Source: an uncultured Chromatiaceae bacterium (lineage in GTDB: Bacteria; Pseudomonadota; Gammaproteobacteria; Enterobacterales; Alteromonadaceae). Taken from it: 17,212 bases of DNA. Position 1 is the stretch's first letter; each line of letters opens with the position of its first letter. Under the pieces are notes generated by a model that saw only the letters and a list, made by a program, of their open reading frames with translations, had not been told where the DNA came from and ran no database searches. This document shows positions 14,948 through 17,212 of this stretch, piece after piece. The position numbers were made by a program, and so were the translations under genes. The stretch covers positions 1-17,212 of the forward strand of contig CAMLSF010000080.1 in assembly GCA_946482615.1 (NCBI GenBank). The letters run 5' to 3'.

Positions 14948-15379
14948 TTAACCACACTTCTTACTGCCACAGCGAATAATCTTAGTGCCCGCAGCCAACC
15001 CTTGGGCTTTAAACCAGCCTTGTGGCATTTCCAAAGCACCTATGGCTGGGCCTTGAGATTTTTTACCTTTCTCGTCGTAGGGATAGAGGAACTGAACCGG
15101 CTCTATAGTCCAGTCGGCCTTGATATAGGCGATGTCCAGCGGCACCTTGGTGTTACGCATCCAGAACGACAACACACGGGCTTGGTCGTACACAAACAAC
15201 ATGCCGTTTTCTACGTTGTCGCGATACATCAGACCACGGGCGCGTTGCTCTGTGGTTAATGCAAGTTCTACTTCTAAATCAAGATGACCCACTTTGATCC
15301 ATTCTTTGTCGAACCGGATGTCTTCAACAGCAGCAACAGAAAAACTCAACGCAAATAAAGCAGATACCAAATAGTTCAT
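14948..15379 (-). CDS. Exported DUF192 family protein
   Basis: This is a 143-residue protein with a short, uncharged N-terminal signal-like segment (MNYLVSALFALSFSVAA), suggesting export to the periplasm. The DUF192 signature is complete: TTEQRARGLMYRD, then GMLFVYD, then SFWMRNTKVPLDIAYI, and ALEMPQGWF near the C-terminus. The start follows a GAAAGG about 9 nt upstream. The C-terminus carries two cysteines, at 137 and 142 (RCGSKKCG), that could form a disulfide if exported. The molecular function of the family is not established. The gene lies downstream of ald on the same strand, but ald's strong terminator separates them, so it probably has its own promoter in 15380-15429, where I see no convincing boxes. 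Confidence 0.9.
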   Translation of the reverse strand: MNYLVSALFALSFSVAAVEDIRFDKEWIKVGHLDLEVELALTTEQRARGLMYRDNVENGMLFVYDQARVLSFWMRNTKVPLDIAYIKADWTIEPVQFLYPYDEKGKKSQGPAIGALEMPQGWFKAQGLAAGTKIIRCGSKKCG

Positions 15380-15429
15380 GGCAGGAAACCTTTCAGAAAG
15401 AAGGGCTAAAGACTAACGGAGATTAACGG

Positions 15430-15459
15430 AAAAAAAAAGGGCGGCTCTAAAGCCGCCCT
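15430..15459 (-). terminator. Intrinsic terminator of ald
   Basis: Read on the minus strand, the stem AGGGCGGCT/AGCCGCCCT (9 bp, 15459-15451 with 15446-15438) has a four-base loop and is followed by a run of Ts that reads as nine As at 15430-15438 on the plus strand. It lies 21 bp beyond the ald stop codon. Confidence 0.95.
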
Positions 15460-15479
15460 GATCGGGCTGTGCAGTAAAA

Positions 15480-16601
15480 TTACAGAGCAGCTAAAGCTTG
15501 TTTAGGTTCAACAAATGGCAGCTTTAATGCGTCAGCCACGTGTTTGTTCACCACATGACCGTTGATCACGTTTAAGCCGTTTAACAGGTGTGCATCGTCC
15601 AGCAGCGCCTGTTTATAGCCTTTGTTGGCTAAACGGATGATAAATGGCAAGGTTGCGTTGTTCAGTGCAAAAGTAGAAGTCAGTGGTACTGCGCCTGGCA
15701 TGTTGGCCACACAGTAATGGACTACGTCATCCACTATATAAGTAGGTTCAGCATGAGTAGTGGCTCTTGAAGTTTCCACACAACCGCCCTGGTCGATGGC
15801 CACGTCAACAATGGCTGAACCTGGTTTCATCCGTTTGATATGATCTGCGGTGACCAGCTTAGGAGCTGCGGCGCCAGGGATTAACACACCACCAATAACT
15901 AAGTCGGCAGATAACACATGTTTTTCCAAAGCATCTACAGTGGAGTACACAGTTTTCACTGCGCCATTGAACTGAGCATCAATACGACGTAATACGTCGA
16001 CACTGCGGTCCAGTACCACTACGTCAGCACCCATACCAACAGCCATCTGAGCTGCATTGGTACCGACCATTCCACCACCGATAATCACGACTTTGGCTGG
16101 TTCCACACCTGGTACGCCACCTAATAACATACCGCGACCAGCACAGGATTTCTCTAAAGCACGGGCACCGGCCTGAATAGACATACGGCCAGCTACTTCA
16201 GACATAGGAGCTAATAAAGGCAAGCCACCACGATTGTCTGTGACCGTCTCATAAGCGATACAAATAGCTTTTGATTTGATCAAGTCTTCAGTTTGTGGCA
16301 GATCCGGCGCTAAGTGCAGGTAAGTAAACAGAATTTGGCCTTCACGCAGCATAGCGCGTTCAACAGCCTGAGGTTCTTTCACTTTGACAATCATTTCTGC
16401 TTTAGCGAAAACTTCTGCAGCTGTCGTTAATACTGTGGCACCAGCTGCCTGATAGGCATCGTCACCAAAACCAATGCCGCTACCGGCATTGTGTTCAACA
16501 TAAACAGTGTGACCAAGAGCTGTCAGCTCACGCACGCTGGCAGGAGTCATACCGACGCGGTATTCGTGGTTTTTTATCTCTTTTGGTACGCCAATAATCA
16601 T
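15480..16601 (-). CDS. ald: Alanine dehydrogenase (NAD+)
   Basis: Ald catalyses reversible oxidative deamination of L-alanine to pyruvate and ammonium with NAD+, in the cytoplasm. Its 373 residues are the standard length. The N-terminal AlaDH/PNT domain shows GVPKEIKNHEYRVGMTP with substrate-binding Arg15, KVKEP with Lys75, and YLHLA with catalytic His96. The NAD domain has VVIIGGGMVGTNAAQMA (171-187), then the acidic VVLD strand end, and VDVAIDQGG with Asp270. R15, K75, H96 and D270 all match the numbering known from this enzyme family, so the gene appears intact and active. ATG 16601 has AGGCGG as ribosome-binding site about 5 nt upstream. It is divergent from lrp across 135 bp and has its own strong terminator. 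Control by Lrp in response to amino acids is likely but inferred. Confidence 0.98.
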   Translation of the reverse strand: MIIGVPKEIKNHEYRVGMTPASVRELTALGHTVYVEHNAGSGIGFGDDAYQAAGATVLTTAAEVFAKAEMIVKVKEPQAVERAMLREGQILFTYLHLAPDLPQTEDLIKSKAICIAYETVTDNRGGLPLLAPMSEVAGRMSIQAGARALEKSCAGRGMLLGGVPGVEPAKVVIIGGGMVGTNAAQMAVGMGADVVVLDRSVDVLRRIDAQFNGAVKTVYSTVDALEKHVLSADLVIGGVLIPGAAAPKLVTADHIKRMKPGSAIVDVAIDQGGCVETSRATTHAEPTYIVDDVVHYCVANMPGAVPLTSTFALNNATLPFIIRLANKGYKQALLDDAHLLNGLNVINGHVVNKHVADALKLPFVEPKQALAAL

Positions 16602-16640
16602 GATATTCCGCCTGTGTAGGGTTAAGAAAAATTTTCGCCT

Positions 16641-16646
16641 AGTATA
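16641..16646 (-). promoter_or_regulatory. ald: Candidate -10 box of the ald promoter
   Basis: The minus strand reads TATACT (5 of 6 to TATAAT) about 40 bp upstream of the ald start. No good -35 hexamer lies 16-18 bp further upstream, which would suit an activator-dependent promoter. Confidence 0.45.
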
Positions 16647-16670
16647 GTTATGGATTGGTAGTTTTACCTG

Positions 16671-16699
16671 TTGTTTTTTGGCTGAATTGCAGTTATAAA
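16671..16699 (+). promoter_or_regulatory. lrp: Candidate lrp promoter
   Basis: TTGTTT (16671-16676) and TATAAA (16694-16699) are separated by exactly 17 bp. This puts transcription start near 16706, about 31 nt before the lrp ATG. Confidence 0.45.
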
Positions 16700-16736
16700 T
16701 CCTGCTATAAATTAAAAAGTGAAATTTTTATCTGCC

Positions 16737-17212
16737 ATGTACGAAACCAGTAAAAGTGTCAAAAAACTCGACCGGATTGACCGTAAAATTCTGACTGAAT
16801 TGCAACATGACGGCCGCATTGCCAATGTCGAATTGGCCAAAAGGGTAGGGTTGAGTGCTACCCCCTGTCTGGAGCGGGTGCGTAAACTCGAAGCAGAGGG
16901 TTACATCTTAGGCTACACAGCTCAGGTCGACCCCAATAAAGTAGGTTCCGCGTTACTGGTTTTTGTTGAAATTACCCTAAGCAAAACCTCACCTGAGGAC
17001 TTTGATGAATTCAGTAAAGCTGTGCAGAAGCTGCATGAAATACAGGAATGTCATTTAGTATCAGGCAGTTTCGACTTTCTGTTAAAAACCCGGGTGGCCA
17101 ATATGGCGGCCTATCGCGAACTGTTAGGGGAAACTTTATTACGTTTACCCAGCGTACGGGAAAGCCGGACTTATGTGGTGATGGAAGAAGTGAAACAAAC
17201 CACTTTTGTTGC
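16737..17212 (+). CDS. lrp: Leucine-responsive regulatory protein Lrp (3' end cut by window edge)
   Basis: This global transcription regulator of the Lrp/AsnC family binds DNA and responds to leucine and other amino acids. The visible 158 codons cover nearly all of the about 164 residues typical of E. coli Lrp, so only a few C-terminal residues are missing. The N-terminal part LDRIDRKILTELQHDGRI leads into the helix-turn-helix NVELAKRVGLSATPCLERVRKL (about 31-52). The C-terminal RAM ligand/oligomer domain includes LVFVEITLS, IQECHLVSGSFDFLLKTRV, LLGETLLRLPSVRESRTYVV and MEEVKQT. Identity with E. coli Lrp is very high by eye, so this is the true Lrp orthologue rather than another family member. 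The ATG has a weak ribosome-binding site; an in-frame GTG at 16719 is possible but would not match the usual N-terminus. It is divergent from ald. Confidence 0.96.
   Translation, partial: MYETSKSVKKLDRIDRKILTELQHDGRIANVELAKRVGLSATPCLERVRKLEAEGYILGYTAQVDPNKVGSALLVFVEITLSKTSPEDFDEFSKAVQKLHEIQECHLVSGSFDFLLKTRVANMAAYRELLGETLLRLPSVRESRTYVVMEEVKQTTFV

Larger units (their letters stand above)
16640..16704. promoter_or_regulatory. Two candidate Lrp-like boxes in the ald-lrp gap
   Basis: TAGTATAGTTATGGA (16640-16654) matches 11 of 15 positions of the published Lrp consensus YAGHAWATTWTDCTR and covers the ald -10. CAGTTATAAATCCTG (16690-16704) matches 10 of 15, including both CAG/CTG ends, and covers the lrp -10. 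The consensus is degenerate and the gap is AT-rich, so chance matches are possible. Confidence 0.3.

Noticed and set aside
14903..15259. Plus-strand open frame of 118 codons with a repeated leucine-rich start
   Set aside because: It lies opposite the well-supported DUF192 gene, and its repetitive N-terminus comes from the 21-bp tandem duplication. No ribosome-binding site.

Overview
The window is about 17.2 kb of ordinary-looking gammaproteobacterial chromosome with roughly balanced base composition. The pyrD-zapC neighbourhood, a DUF2960-like small protein, a long (about 180 kDa class) NAD-dependent glutamate dehydrogenase and a divergent ald/lrp pair all point to a marine or aquatic Alteromonadales-type bacterium. 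Rheinheimera or Alishewanella would fit, but the genus is inferred from gene style and order, not proven. No tRNA, rRNA, IS element, CRISPR array or phage gene is visible. Codon use looks even across the window.

Left part (1-6523): four same-strand genes of one cell-envelope cassette. They are an outer-membrane DUF1302 protein (cut by the left edge), a periplasmic DUF1329 (LolA-like) protein, an exported YCF48-type beta-propeller and an MMPL-type RND transporter. Together they could form an inner-membrane to outer-membrane path for a lipid or other hydrophobic substrate. A strong intrinsic terminator lies between the second and third genes, and a second hairpin closes the cassette. This is the most interesting system in the window, and its substrate cannot be read from the sequence.

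Middle part (6524-14874): the NAD-glutamate dehydrogenase gene stands alone with its own terminator. It is followed by pyrD (pyrimidine synthesis) and zapC (a FtsZ-ring protein), in the same order as in Escherichia coli. Next come a PlsC-like glycerolipid acyltransferase with an unusual HX5D catalytic motif and an overlapping small DUF2960-like gene.

Right part (14875-17212): a hairpin sharing sequence with an exact 21-bp tandem duplication fills the gap between convergent genes. Then, on the minus strand, come an exported DUF192 protein and alanine dehydrogenase (ald) with a textbook terminator. Finally lrp runs divergently from ald and is cut by the right edge. The ald-lrp gap holds candidate promoters for both genes and two CAG/CTG-type Lrp-like boxes overlapping the -10 elements. 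GdhB and Ald both feed amino-acid carbon into central metabolism with NAD+, so an amino-acid-consuming lifestyle under Lrp control is plausible.
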